Positions 6,404-15,989 of a DNA stretch of 31,057 nt are shown piece after piece. This DNA comes from Bacteroidota bacterium (lineage in GTDB: Bacteria > Bacteroidota > Bacteroidia > Chitinophagales > Chitinophagaceae). A model generated the notes under the pieces. The model did no database searches, was not told the origin of the DNA, and was given only the letters and a program-made list of their open reading frames with translations. The position numbers and the translations under genes are program-made. Positions within the stretch are counted from its first letter, which is position 1. Each line of letters begins with the position of its first letter. The stretch covers positions 1-31,057 of the forward strand of contig JAEZAM010000024.1 in the NCBI GenBank assembly GCA_023430465.1. Direction: 5' to 3'.

Positions 6404-8857
6404 ATGAGAAGAATCACCTGTCTGTGGATACTGCTGTCAGGTTGTGTGTCTTTATTTGCACAGGTAAAAACATTACAAGCCACCAAAACGCTGAAAGCCC
6501 CCGTTATCGATGGCACACTCGATGATGCAGCCTGGCAAACTGCACCACCTGCAACCGATTTCACCCAATATTTTCCGGAAGCCGGGTCACCTGCCGCCCA
6601 AAAAACAGTCGTCCGCGTTCTTTATGACGATGCCGCTATCTACATTGGCGCTTACCTCTATGACGATCCCCAACTCATCCGCCGCCAGATTACCGCAAGA
6701 GACGAAGAACTGCGCAAAGATCTCGACTACTTCTCCGTCTTCCTCGATACCTACCAGGATCAGCAGAACGGTTTCCAGTTTCTCGTAACCTCTTCCAACG
6801 TCCAGACCGATGCACGCATCGCTACCAATCCAAATCTCACGCTTGTATTGGGCGATTTTGGTGATAAAACATGGGATGCCGTTTGGGACAGCAAGATCGC
6901 GTTCACACCCGATGGCTGGACCATCGAAATGAAGATCCCTTACTTTTCCCTTCGATTCAGTAAGAAGAACATCCAGGACTGGGGCATCCAGTTTCTGCGC
7001 TCCGTTCGCCGCAACAACCAGTTTTCATTCTGGAATAATGTGAATCCCGAAGTAAATGGTTTTGTCAACCAGTTTGGTGTATTGCAAAACCTGGTTGACC
7101 TGAAGCCACCACTCCGGTTGAATTTTTCACCCTATATCTCCACCGGTTTTCGCAGTACACCCGAGAATGATGGCTATCGCACCGAATTCCTCAAAAGCGG
7201 GGGCATGGATGTGAAATATGGGATAAATGAAAGTTTCACCCTCGACGCCACACTGGTACCGGATTTCGGGCAGGTGATCTCTGATAATGTCGTCAATAAC
7301 CTCACCCCATACGAGGTCAGGTTCGATGAATACCGGCCATTTTTTACAGAAGGCACGGAGATATTCAATAAGTCCGGGTTATTCTATTCGAGGCGGATCG
7401 GGGCTATGCCGACGGGCTACCGAAGCGTGCTGAACCTGGCCGCAAATGACCCTAATCTCGAGGTGATAAAAAATCCTGGCCGCACCCAGTTGTACAACGC
7501 CGTGAAGTTTTCAGGGCGTACAGAAAAAAAATTAGGCATTGGCGTTTTCAATGCCATTGGTGCATCCATGCATGCGGTTGTCCGCGACAAGACAACAGGA
7601 GAGCGAACACGGTACAGAACCGAGCCGGTAACGAATTACAACATCTTTGTACTGGACCAGGCGCTGAAAGGCAGATCATACGTAACACTGACCAATACGA
7701 ATGTTGTCCGCAGCGGTGCCAGCCAGGATGCAAATGTTTCAGGGCTTGATTTCAGCCTTTATAACAAGCGAAATATTTTCAACCTCAAGGGGTATGTGCA
7801 TTATAGCTACATCAGCGGTCCTGAAAAATATGATGGCTATAATACACAGCTTCGTTTCGGTAAGGTTAGTGGTCGCTTTCAGTACTCTGTGCAGAACCTT
7901 ATCCGTTCGCGGGGATATGACCCAACAGACCTTGGGTATCTGCAGACTGCCAACCAACACATCAACAGCGCCTCGGTCAGCTACAACAGATTCACACCGG
8001 GCCGTACATTCCTGAACTATACCTACCTGCTTTCACTGCAATACGCACGAATATATGAGCCGGATAAATTCAACACACTTACCGTGCAGGCCAGTGGGTA
8101 CTGGATCTTCAAAAATTTCTGGGATGCAACTTTAGCTGTTGGGTACCTCCCTGACCAGCATGATTATTTTGTACTGGAGCGGCCAATGTTTGACCGATAT
8201 GCCCGCCGGCCGCAATATGGTTACATAAATCTCAGCGGAAGTACGGACAGTCGCAAGAAGCTTTTTGTGAACTACAATGTGCTGATGGCGAATTTTTTCA
8301 AAAATCCTGAAAAGGAATACAGCATCATCGAAGGGGGCGTGCGCTACAGGTTCAGCAATAAATTTTCGCTGGAAGCCAGCCACCGCTATGAAGCTGAAAC
8401 CGACTACATTACCTATGTAGAGGAGGATGTGACAGGTGAACCCGTCATCGGCTTCGTGGATTTCAAAGATGTTACCTCATTGCTTTCCGGCATTTATAAT
8501 TTCACGCCACGCATCAACCTCACATTGCGTGCCCGGCATTACTGGAGCCGCGTGGTCTATAACAGGTTCAGCAATGTTGATGCGAAGGGCAACCCCGTTG
8601 ACCGGCCTTTCACCCCGGGTTATGATGATAACTTCAACGTGTTTAATGTGGATGCTTTCTTTACCTGGGATTTCCGATATGGCAGCCGGCTCATCATCGG
8701 ATATAAAAACTGGCTGGGTGAAAATGAGCAACTCGCCCCGGTCAACCACCGGCGCTATCTGAACAACCTCGGCGGTTCGCTGGGATTGAACCATGGCAAT
8801 GAGGCCACCATCCGGTTTATTTACTTTCTTGATTACAACCAGCTCCGACGCCGGTGA
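6404..8857 (+). CDS. DUF5916 / CBM9-like domain outer-membrane protein
   Basis: An 817-residue exported protein. A signal peptide (MRRITCLWILLSGCVSLFAQ) precedes a CBM9-like beta-sandwich of about 190 residues (PVIDGTLDDAAW, VRVLYDDAAIYIGAYLYDD, GWTIEMKIPYFSLRF). The DUF5916 region follows, with its typical DATLVPDFGQVISDNVVNNLTPYEVRFDEYRPFF signature and FYSRRIG. The rest is rich in alternating aromatic/polar strands and ends in FIYFLDYNQLRRR, consistent with a beta-barrel in the outer membrane. Function is not known; the CBM9-like part suggests glycan contact. ATG 6404 is chosen over an upstream in-frame ATG (6338) because it begins the signal peptide. The stop abuts the stop of the convergent PdeM gene. 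Confidence 0.88.
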   Translation: MRRITCLWILLSGCVSLFAQVKTLQATKTLKAPVIDGTLDDAAWQTAPPATDFTQYFPEAGSPAAQKTVVRVLYDDAAIYIGAYLYDDPQLIRRQITARDEELRKDLDYFSVFLDTYQDQQNGFQFLVTSSNVQTDARIATNPNLTLVLGDFGDKTWDAVWDSKIAFTPDGWTIEMKIPYFSLRFSKKNIQDWGIQFLRSVRRNNQFSFWNNVNPEVNGFVNQFGVLQNLVDLKPPLRLNFSPYISTGFRSTPENDGYRTEFLKSGGMDVKYGINESFTLDATLVPDFGQVISDNVVNNLTPYEVRFDEYRPFFTEGTEIFNKSGLFYSRRIGAMPTGYRSVLNLAANDPNLEVIKNPGRTQLYNAVKFSGRTEKKLGIGVFNAIGASMHAVVRDKTTGERTRYRTEPVTNYNIFVLDQALKGRSYVTLTNTNVVRSGASQDANVSGLDFSLYNKRNIFNLKGYVHYSYISGPEKYDGYNTQLRFGKVSGRFQYSVQNLIRSRGYDPTDLGYLQTANQHINSASVSYNRFTPGRTFLNYTYLLSLQYARIYEPDKFNTLTVQASGYWIFKNFWDATLAVGYLPDQHDYFVLERPMFDRYARRPQYGYINLSGSTDSRKKLFVNYNVLMANFFKNPEKEYSIIEGGVRYRFSNKFSLEASHRYEAETDYITYVEEDVTGEPVIGFVDFKDVTSLLSGIYNFTPRINLTLRARHYWSRVVYNRFSNVDAKGNPVDRPFTPGYDDNFNVFNVDAFFTWDFRYGSRLIIGYKNWLGENEQLAPVNHRRYLNNLGGSLGLNHGNEATIRFIYFLDYNQLRRR

Positions 8858-9517
8858 TCAAAGGGGAATGATCTCTTTTTCCACCAATGCATAAACTTTG
8901 TCGGTCGTACCAGGCCGGACGTTATAGGATCCCGTGAAGCGACTAAAGGCCGGGAGTATGCACCCATGTGACTCAAAGTAAAAGCAGGGAAATTGAAGCG
9001 CCTGCCGGCCTCTGCCCCGTATTGTAACAGATGGATGCACATGCCCTGAGAACACAAACTCTCCCTCCGCCGGCACATACAAAGGTTTCTGGACGTCATG
9101 CACAAAATGAAAACGATCAATTATGTAAGGATCGTTGTGTACAGTGATCTGTGATTCCTCGTACCATTTGCGGTCCAGGATATCATGGTTGCCCCTTGCG
9201 AGGTGAACCTCTAATGAAGAAAAATCACTGCGCCATTTGCGAAACAGTTCGAGTTCACGGTTAGCGGTGCTATGACTGAGATCGCCCACAATGATCAGCC
9301 GGTCAGCTTTGAAAAATAAGACTTGTGAAAGAAGACGATGGAGATCATCTTTATAAACAGCCCCCGGAACGCCGATGCCGGCTTTTCGGAAATGGCCAGT
9401 TTTGCCGATGTGCAGATCGGCAATGATCAGCGTTCTTTCATTTTCCCAAAAGATACTCCGCTCTGCCGTCAGCACCAGGTGCTGATCCTCAATTATATGG
9501 GATAAAAATGCGCTCAT
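8858..9517 (-). CDS. pdeM: Ligase-associated metallophosphoesterase PdeM
   Basis: A 219-residue calcineurin-like phosphoesterase. Metal-binding motifs in order are LIIADLHIGK (D34, H36), VGDLSHS (D79), RGNHD (109-112) and FSGHVHP. It belongs to the short family found with the ATP-dependent ligase cassette and annotated as a DNA damage response endonuclease. It is the last of four minus-strand genes, 46 bp after the helicase. ATG 9517 gives the family-like start MSAFLSHIIEDQHLVLTAERSIFW; an in-frame upstream start at 9643 would overlap the helicase by 80 bp with an unlikely sequence. Confidence 0.88.
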   Translation of the reverse strand: MSAFLSHIIEDQHLVLTAERSIFWENERTLIIADLHIGKTGHFRKAGIGVPGAVYKDDLHRLLSQVLFFKADRLIIVGDLSHSTANRELELFRKWRSDFSSLEVHLARGNHDILDRKWYEESQITVHNDPYIIDRFHFVHDVQKPLYVPAEGEFVFSGHVHPSVTIRGRGRQALQFPCFYFESHGCILPAFSRFTGSYNVRPGTTDKVYALVEKEIIPL

Positions 9518-9563
9518 AAGGTAGCACAAAACTAGAGCGCTGCGCCGGTTTTCAAAATAGAAT

Positions 9564-12041
9564 TTAGCGCTCGAGTTGGGCCTGCATCCTGCGGACACGG
9601 TCTTCCAGTTTCTCCGATGAAAGATCCTCCCGCATACTGTCAACCTTTATAGGAAAACAAAACGGGGTCAACCGGGATGGCCAGGTGATGATAATGTTTG
9701 ATTCCTGTATGCGTTGCAGCATATCCCGCAACCGGGCTTCTTCCATCTGCTGGTCAAATACTTCTTTGTATGCCTGGCGCAACAGGACATTCCCAGGTTC
9801 GTATTCTGCAAAGACCTTGAAAAGGAGGGAGGCCGACGACTGGAGGTGTCTTGCCTTTTTATGTTCTCCAGGAAAGCCCTGGAAGATGAGCCCGCCGATA
9901 ACGGCGATATCCCGGAATTTCCGCTTGGCCATTTCGGTTGAGTTCACGCTTCGTTGGATATCATTGAACAGGTCATCGGGAGAAAATAGTTCATACACAT
10001 TGGTATCGTCAACCGGTATTGGCTGATCACTCAGCAGCTCAAAGCCATAGTCATTCATGGCAAATGAAAAGGTGATGGGCGTGATGCGACTGATTCTGAA
10101 AGCCAGGATGGCCGCCATGGCTTCATGCACCAGCCTGCCTTCGAAAGGGTATACAAACAGATGAAACCCGTCTTTGGTTTCAATCTGCTCGATCAATAAC
10201 TCGTTTGCTTTCGGTACATGGGAAATTCGTTCCTGCAGCTCAAACAATGGATTCAATACCTGCAGTTCGATATCCTTGAACCGATCCTTCTGAAAAGCGA
10301 GATTGAAACTCTCCCGCAATTTTTTACCAAGATTCGCACTGAGTGGCATCCGGCCGCCATTCCAACTGGGTACTACCGATTTCTTCGCATTTGATTTGCG
10401 TACAAGAACGGTCATGTCCTTGATCATGACGAGTTCAAGGTTCCTCCCGGCAAGTGTGAATACATCGCCCGGATCCATCCGGGAAATAAAATATTCTTCG
10501 ATCACCCCAATATAACCACCCGTCAGAAATTTCACTTTCAACATCGAATCACTGACGATTGTACCAATATGAAGCCGGTGCCGCATGGCCATCTTTCGGC
10601 TGGTAATGCGATACACACCATCCTCTTCGATCACCTTTTTATATTCATCATATTGTTGCAAAGCAGTACCACCTTCGGTGATGTGAAGCAGGATCTCATT
10701 GAACTCATTTAGGGTGATATCCCTGTAGCAATGGGTGTTCCTGATTTCTTCAAAAAGAATGGCGGGCCTGAACCCATCGGAGATGGCCAGCGTACAGCAG
10801 AACTGGATCAGCGTATCGAAGCATAACATCATCGGTGGCCGGCTTTCTATCAGTTGATCACTGATGGCCGACTTAAGTGCGGCAGCTTCAACAAGCTCCA
10901 GGGAATGTGTTGGCAGGAAAAATATCTTGCTGGTTGCATCGGGCTGATGACCGCTGCGACCGGCTCTTTGCAGGAACCGCGCCACTCCTTTTGGTGAGCC
11001 TACCTGTATGACGGTTTCCACAGGACGAAAATCGACACCGAGGTCAAGCGATGCCGTACAGACGACGGCTTTCAATTTGCCTGTATGTAAATTGTCTTCC
11101 ACCCAAAGCCTCAGCTCCTGGTCCACACTGCCATGATGCAAAGCGATAGCACCTGCAAGATCAGGCGCAGCGTTAAGAATGGCCTGGTACCATTGTTCAC
11201 TCATGCCTCGCGTATTAATGAAGATGAGCGTAGTCCTGCTTTCGTTGATAATAGGTATGACCTTCTCCACCAGTTTGATCCCCAGGTGGCCCGCCCAGGG
11301 ATATTTTTCTATTTCATCCGGCAGCACCGATTGGATCTCTACCGACTTGCGTATGTCAGCTCGTACGATCACCCCCTCTTTCTTCAATGGTGCCATCAAT
11401 ACTTCCTTCGCTTCTTCGAGGTTGCCAATCGTGGCGGAGATGCCCCAGATAGAAAGTGGGCTGAATAGCTTACCGGGTTCAATGCAATGCACTATCCGAG
11501 AAATCGCAAGTTCCACCTGTACACCCCTTTTGCTGCCAAGCAACTCATGCCATTCATCAACCGCTATGATCTGCAAATTGGTAAACACGTCGGCATAGCC
11601 TTTTTGCGCAAGTAAGAGGTGAAGGCTTTCAGGAGTGATGATGAGCGCTTCGGGCATCTGGCGTTTTTGCTTTGCACGTTCATTCAGTGATGTGTCACCA
11701 TTGCGGATGCCCACTTTCCATTGCATTCCGAGTTCGGTGATCACTTCTTCCATGGCGCGACCAATATCTTTTGCCAGTGCGCGGAGAGGGGTTACCCATA
11801 ACAGCTGCAGGCCATTCCTCGATTTCTTGCGGTAACTGTCAGGATGTTTGTTGATGAAGGAAATAAGGGCCCCGAGAAAAACAGAATAGGTCTTTCCGCA
11901 ACCGGTTGGCGCATTCACCAGTCCGCTCTCGTTATCTATAATTTTCTGCCAGGCCTGCTCCTGGAAATGGAAAGGGTGCAGATCTTTCGCGGCCAGCCAG
12001 TCAGCGATCACTTTGTATCCGGGGCTATCTTGCAACTTCAT
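9564..12041 (-). CDS. Ligase-associated DEXH-box helicase (Lhr-like)
   Basis: An 825-residue superfamily 2 helicase. Motif I is NAPTGCGKT (K50), motif II is DEWH (162-165), and later motifs include SATIGN, VVCTASLDLGVDFRP and QRAGRSGHQ. The C-terminal third matches the Lhr-type core extension. It would unwind or remodel DNA during end repair together with the adjacent ligase and nucleases. Its ATG overlaps the ligase stop as ATGA, so the two are translationally coupled. Length is typical for the cassette-linked family, shorter than E. coli Lhr. Confidence 0.93.
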   Translation of the reverse strand: MKLQDSPGYKVIADWLAAKDLHPFHFQEQAWQKIIDNESGLVNAPTGCGKTYSVFLGALISFINKHPDSYRKKSRNGLQLLWVTPLRALAKDIGRAMEEVITELGMQWKVGIRNGDTSLNERAKQKRQMPEALIITPESLHLLLAQKGYADVFTNLQIIAVDEWHELLGSKRGVQVELAISRIVHCIEPGKLFSPLSIWGISATIGNLEEAKEVLMAPLKKEGVIVRADIRKSVEIQSVLPDEIEKYPWAGHLGIKLVEKVIPIINESRTTLIFINTRGMSEQWYQAILNAAPDLAGAIALHHGSVDQELRLWVEDNLHTGKLKAVVCTASLDLGVDFRPVETVIQVGSPKGVARFLQRAGRSGHQPDATSKIFFLPTHSLELVEAAALKSAISDQLIESRPPMMLCFDTLIQFCCTLAISDGFRPAILFEEIRNTHCYRDITLNEFNEILLHITEGGTALQQYDEYKKVIEEDGVYRITSRKMAMRHRLHIGTIVSDSMLKVKFLTGGYIGVIEEYFISRMDPGDVFTLAGRNLELVMIKDMTVLVRKSNAKKSVVPSWNGGRMPLSANLGKKLRESFNLAFQKDRFKDIELQVLNPLFELQERISHVPKANELLIEQIETKDGFHLFVYPFEGRLVHEAMAAILAFRISRITPITFSFAMNDYGFELLSDQPIPVDDTNVYELFSPDDLFNDIQRSVNSTEMAKRKFRDIAVIGGLIFQGFPGEHKKARHLQSSASLLFKVFAEYEPGNVLLRQAYKEVFDQQMEEARLRDMLQRIQESNIIITWPSRLTPFCFPIKVDSMREDLSSEKLEDRVRRMQAQLER

Positions 12042-13708
12042 TGTCCGTATATCTCCAACATCTTTTTCAGGTCCTCGAGCGTATTGATCTCATCCGCTTT
12101 CTTATCGGTCCGCCAGCGGCTGATCCGGGGAAAACGCAAAGCTACACCGGATTTATGACGATTGCTGGCCGCAATTCCTTCAAACGCAAGTTCGAATACC
12201 AGCTCGGGTTTGACAGTGCGGACTGGTCCGAATTTTTCGAGGGAATTGCGTTTCACAAAATTATCCACCTGCGCAAATTCCTTGTCTGTCAACCCTGAAT
12301 ATGCTTTGGCGAATGGCACCAGCTTTTCGCCATCCCTGACCGCAAAGGTGTAGTCTGTGTAAAGGTTACTTCGGCGGCCGCTTCCTTTTTGGGCGTAGAT
12401 CATCACGGCATCGATTACCAGCGGATCAATCTTCCATTTCCACCAGTCACCCCGTTTACGCCCGGTTTGATAAGGAGACGATCTGCGTTTGAGCATTATA
12501 CCCTCGCTCCCCATTTCTCTCGACTGTGCTCTTAAGGCGGCTAATTCTTCCCAGGTGTGAAAATTGATCACGGGCGAGAGATGAAGTATCGGGTGGGCGG
12601 TTTGGTCAACGATCTTCTCGAGCATGCTTCGCCGCTCAGCCATGGAGCGCTCGCGAATGTCTTCACCGTTCTGCTCCAGTATGTCATACGCGAAGAAATG
12701 CATCGGCACTTCCTGCAGTTGTTTCTTTGTTATGTTCTTCCGTCCGATCCTTGTCTGCAGCAATGCAAATGGCAGGGGTTTCTTATCCATCGCAGGGATA
12801 ATCTCGCCGTCCAGTACAATGCCATCCGGCAGCAGACTCTTCAGTGCCTCATACTCCGGGAATTTTTCCGTCATCAGTTCTTCTCCGCGGCTCCATACAA
12901 ACAGCTCATCATTTCTTTTGATCAGTTGCCCGCGTATCCCGTCCCATTTCCATTCCGCCTGCCATTCTGCAGGCTGGCCCAGCGATTGCGGCTCATCTTC
13001 CAGGGCATAAGCCAGGTAAAAAGGATAAGGTTTGGAATGGTCGGTTGTGATAGAAGACTCGCTGAGCAATTCATCAAAACTGGTGGTGGCAGGATCCCAG
13101 TTGCCACTGATCCGGTGCGCGATCACGCTGGGTTCCAGGTTGACTGTTTTTGCCAGCGCATTCACCATCAGCTTTTGTGATACACCTATCCGAAATGTTC
13201 CTGATAACAATTTGTTGAACACAAACCGCTCAGCCGCACTGGCCATCGATTTCCATGTCTCTATCATGAACGCTTTCTTCTCTTCTTCGGTTGCTTTTTC
13301 TATCCGAATGAATTCTTCCACGTAGTGATGCAACGTTGCCGGAGGCGCGTCCTCCTTTAGTATCTCTGTCGGTATCAGCAACGCAATTGTTTCGGAGAGA
13401 TCACCCACCGTATGATAGCTTTCTTCAAATAGCCAAAGGGGGATGTTCACCAGTTCTGCGCACCAGGTTGCCAACAACCGCCCGGAGATCGTTCGCCGCG
13501 GGCGACGGCCGCTGAATAGCGCGATCACCCAGACCTTGTCCTTATCCGATGCTGTGGCAAAATACCGCACCAGCGCATCCAGCTTCTCATTTGTCTTGGT
13601 GGTAGTGCCCAATACATTCACCAGGGCGGCAAACATGGCCATGCCGTTTTCCGCCGGAATGATCACCTCGTTACGGTCCTCCGGTATGGTCAGTTCCTCA
13701 TTCTTCAT
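12038..13708 (-). CDS. ATP-dependent DNA ligase (cassette type)
   Basis: A 556-residue ligase that seals DNA nicks through an AMP-lysine intermediate. The nucleotidyltransferase motif is EWKWDGIRGQ (K254 as the adenylated lysine). Motif III is DGEIIPA, motif IV is EGIMLKRR and motif V is WWKWK; an alpha-helical N-terminal DNA-binding domain of about 220 residues comes first and an OB-fold (around DYTFAVRDGEKLVPFAKAYSG) last. Start choice: an upstream TTG at 13717 is possible, but ATG 13708 is preferred; family members often begin at the MAMFAALVNVLGTTTKTNEKLDALV block, so a start about 22 residues downstream cannot be excluded. It overlaps the exonuclease gene by 11 bp. Confidence 0.93.
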   Translation of the reverse strand: MKNEELTIPEDRNEVIIPAENGMAMFAALVNVLGTTTKTNEKLDALVRYFATASDKDKVWVIALFSGRRPRRTISGRLLATWCAELVNIPLWLFEESYHTVGDLSETIALLIPTEILKEDAPPATLHHYVEEFIRIEKATEEEKKAFMIETWKSMASAAERFVFNKLLSGTFRIGVSQKLMVNALAKTVNLEPSVIAHRISGNWDPATTSFDELLSESSITTDHSKPYPFYLAYALEDEPQSLGQPAEWQAEWKWDGIRGQLIKRNDELFVWSRGEELMTEKFPEYEALKSLLPDGIVLDGEIIPAMDKKPLPFALLQTRIGRKNITKKQLQEVPMHFFAYDILEQNGEDIRERSMAERRSMLEKIVDQTAHPILHLSPVINFHTWEELAALRAQSREMGSEGIMLKRRSSPYQTGRKRGDWWKWKIDPLVIDAVMIYAQKGSGRRSNLYTDYTFAVRDGEKLVPFAKAYSGLTDKEFAQVDNFVKRNSLEKFGPVRTVKPELVFELAFEGIAASNRHKSGVALRFPRISRWRTDKKADEINTLEDLKKMLEIYGQ

Positions 13709-14729
13709 TGGCGGCAATCGTTTCTTCTTCTTCCAGACCGAATTCGGTTTTTACCTCCGCAGCTTCTATACCATGTTCATTCAGGTAGCGGCTGAATGCA
13801 GACTGGAAACCATGCGTCACAAAGACTTTGGTGGCACCTGTTTCCTTCACAGCGGTGAGCAGGCTGTTCCAGTCTGCATGGTCACTCAGTGCAAATCCGG
13901 CATCGGCATTTCTCCGGCGAACATTTCCCCGTACCTGCATCCAGCCGCTGCATATCCCGGTAGCAGATGGACTGAATCGCTTCATCCATGGTGTGCCATC
14001 GGCACTCGGAGGCGCTATCACCACGCTCCCTTTGTACTCTTCTTTTGGCAGGTCTGCCGTTACGCGCTTCACGGGTGGCAGTAGCCTCGTCATTGTATCG
14101 GGAAATGCCTGTAGCAAGGTCTGTTGCGTATTCCAGATGGCGCCATGTACATAGATGCGGTCTGTCACATCTTTGACGGCTTGTAATACCCGCTGCGCTT
14201 TCCCCAGGCTATAGGCTGTCATCACCGAAGTCTTGCCTGCTGCCTGGTTGCGTTTGATCCATTGCTGTATGTCGCTGAATATCTCGGACTGGGTTTTCCA
14301 GTTATAGATCGGAAGCCCAAAGGTGGATTCCGTTACGAACGTGTTGCATTTCACCGGTTCAAACTCGCCACTGATGCCATCGTTCTCGAGTTTGTAATCA
14401 CCGCTGATCACCCAAACCTCACCCTGGTATTCAATCCTCACCTGTGATGAACCGATGATATGGCCTGCAGGATGCAGGGAAACACGGACGCCGTTGAGAA
14501 AAACAGGTTCACCCCACTCAACGGACTCATAATTATTTTCTCCCAGCCTTAGCTGAAGGATGGGCTTGGTGAGGTGGTGGCAGAGATAGGATTTGCTGCC
14601 AAACCGTGCATGATCACTATGCGCGTGCGTGATGACAGCTTTCGCAACGGGACGCCAGGGATCGATGTGAAACTGGCCTGCCGGGCAATAGAGCCCGCTA
14701 TCTGTGAATTGTATGAGTGCCTGCGCCAA
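13698..14729 (-). CDS. Ligase-associated metallo-beta-lactamase-fold exonuclease
   Basis: A 343-residue protein of the beta-CASP/metallo-beta-lactamase fold, the family of Artemis, SNM1 and CPSF-73. The metal-binding motif THAHSDHARF (H35, H37, D39, H40) is near the N-terminus. HPAGHIIGSSQVRIEY and WVISGDYK follow, and GFALSDHADW and FVTHGFQ lie near the C-terminus. It is annotated in other genomes as the exonuclease of the ligase-associated DNA damage response set and probably trims DNA ends before ligation. It is the first gene of the four-gene unit and overlaps the ligase start. ATG 14729 leads directly into the conserved MAQALIQFTDSGLYCPAG. Confidence 0.92.
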   Translation of the reverse strand: MAQALIQFTDSGLYCPAGQFHIDPWRPVAKAVITHAHSDHARFGSKSYLCHHLTKPILQLRLGENNYESVEWGEPVFLNGVRVSLHPAGHIIGSSQVRIEYQGEVWVISGDYKLENDGISGEFEPVKCNTFVTESTFGLPIYNWKTQSEIFSDIQQWIKRNQAAGKTSVMTAYSLGKAQRVLQAVKDVTDRIYVHGAIWNTQQTLLQAFPDTMTRLLPPVKRVTADLPKEEYKGSVVIAPPSADGTPWMKRFSPSATGICSGWMQVRGNVRRRNADAGFALSDHADWNSLLTAVKETGATKVFVTHGFQSAFSRYLNEHGIEAAEVKTEFGLEEEETIAANEE

Positions 14730-14788
14730 ATGGAGGGTTTTAGATGGTGACTACCCTTTTCCCCCATTGCAGTTTTCATGCCTGATCT

Positions 14789-15955
14789 TCAGTTGACGGC
14801 CTTAACAACCCCGTCCTGCCATTTGAGGAAATACAATTTCTTGTTTTCAAAATAATCCAGCGTGTTCGTGGATTTATTGATCACGGGCTGAATATCATAA
14901 TCCGTGAATACCTGGTTTTGTTTGTTGCCCAGGTTTGAGGAAATATCCTGCTTGTATTGCAACAGTAGTTTGGAGAATTTCCAGGTCACTTCATAGCCCC
15001 TGAACACCATATCCGATGGCCGGGCATACATCGTACTGTTGAAATAGCTGGTGATATCCTGGCTCACGCGGTCAAGCTTTGAATGATAGAAGGGAGTGCT
15101 GTAGATGATTTCAAGCCCCTTGAATTCCGGTTTGTTGAATTCTCGGATGCCATCCCAGGTTGGCATGCCCATTACCACTACAGGATACGTTTTATTCAGC
15201 GTTGCCAATTGCGCGGCAAGTCGTTTCCCGAAATTCATATCAAGGCTGCCGGCAATACACAGCGTTTTGCGACTGGTATCCAGATGCGCTTTGAGCTGGT
15301 TGATCGTGAAACTGTCATTGAGCTCGACGTATTTCAGTCGCAGTGCGGGGTTGACCGTATTCTTTGCAAAATCATCGAAGAGGTTGCGAACAATGTTATC
15401 TGCCGTTCCCTTGCGGCGAAAAACGACGGTTGGGTTGACGCTGTAGTATTTCTGAATGTACCGGTAAATACCTTCACACTGCGTTTTCAGCGTAGGGTTC
15501 AGAATGACAAAATATGGGTTGCCACCGGTGCCGCCATCGTTAGGCACAGTAGCGTTTATGACAGGTATCTTGCGTTTGAAGGCGGCTTCAGAAAAGACAC
15601 GCAGTTCATTTCCGGAGCAGTGGGCGAGGATCAGCTCCACATCATCAAGTTCTTTCCGATCGAGCTGCTGCTGGATGCTTTCAGTAGCTGAACGGGTGTC
15701 ATAAATGTACACTTCAAGGTTGGCACCTTCGGCATTCAGTGAATCAAGCGCAAGTTGTGCGCCTTCGTAGAATTCAAGACCCGGATTGATGAACTTGGGA
15801 AAATTGTTATTCTTATACCGGAACTCCTGTGATCCATCGAAAGCAGAATCCAGGTAAAGCGGTGCGAAGATCGCGATCTTGTGTTTTTTGTCCTGCGCGG
15901 AAATACTGCCGGCTACCACCAACAGTAAAGACAAAAAGAAAACAATTTTTTTCAT
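14789..15955 (-). CDS. Periplasmic binding protein-like (type 1) ABC substrate-binding protein
   Basis: A 388-residue exported protein with signal peptide MKKIVFFLSLLLVVAGSISAQ. The mature part has the fold pattern of Leu/Ile/Val-type binding proteins: KIAIFAPLYLDSAF, FYEGAQLALDSLNAEGANLEVYIYDT, LILAHCSGNELRVFSEAAFKRKIPVINATVPND, then a C-terminal lobe. No permease is nearby, so it may bind a ligand for signalling or envelope assembly rather than uptake. It follows guaA by 34 bp on the same strand and could be cotranscribed. An in-frame start at 16033 would overlap guaA; ATG 15955 is chosen because it begins the signal peptide. Confidence 0.78.
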   Translation of the reverse strand: MKKIVFFLSLLLVVAGSISAQDKKHKIAIFAPLYLDSAFDGSQEFRYKNNNFPKFINPGLEFYEGAQLALDSLNAEGANLEVYIYDTRSATESIQQQLDRKELDDVELILAHCSGNELRVFSEAAFKRKIPVINATVPNDGGTGGNPYFVILNPTLKTQCEGIYRYIQKYYSVNPTVVFRRKGTADNIVRNLFDDFAKNTVNPALRLKYVELNDSFTINQLKAHLDTSRKTLCIAGSLDMNFGKRLAAQLATLNKTYPVVVMGMPTWDGIREFNKPEFKGLEIIYSTPFYHSKLDRVSQDITSYFNSTMYARPSDMVFRGYEVTWKFSKLLLQYKQDISSNLGNKQNQVFTDYDIQPVINKSTNTLDYFENKKLYFLKWQDGVVKAVN

Positions 15956-15989
15956 AGTCAAGTTTAATCCGTTTCTATGCGTTCCGGGT

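Noticed and set aside
12557..14084. Long plus-strand open frames (207 and 213 codons) opposite the ligase and exonuclease
   Set aside because: They are antisense to well-recognised genes with complete motifs and have no domain character.
15083..15691. 202-codon plus-strand frame opposite the binding protein
   Set aside because: Antisense shadow of a gene with signal peptide and binding-protein fold.
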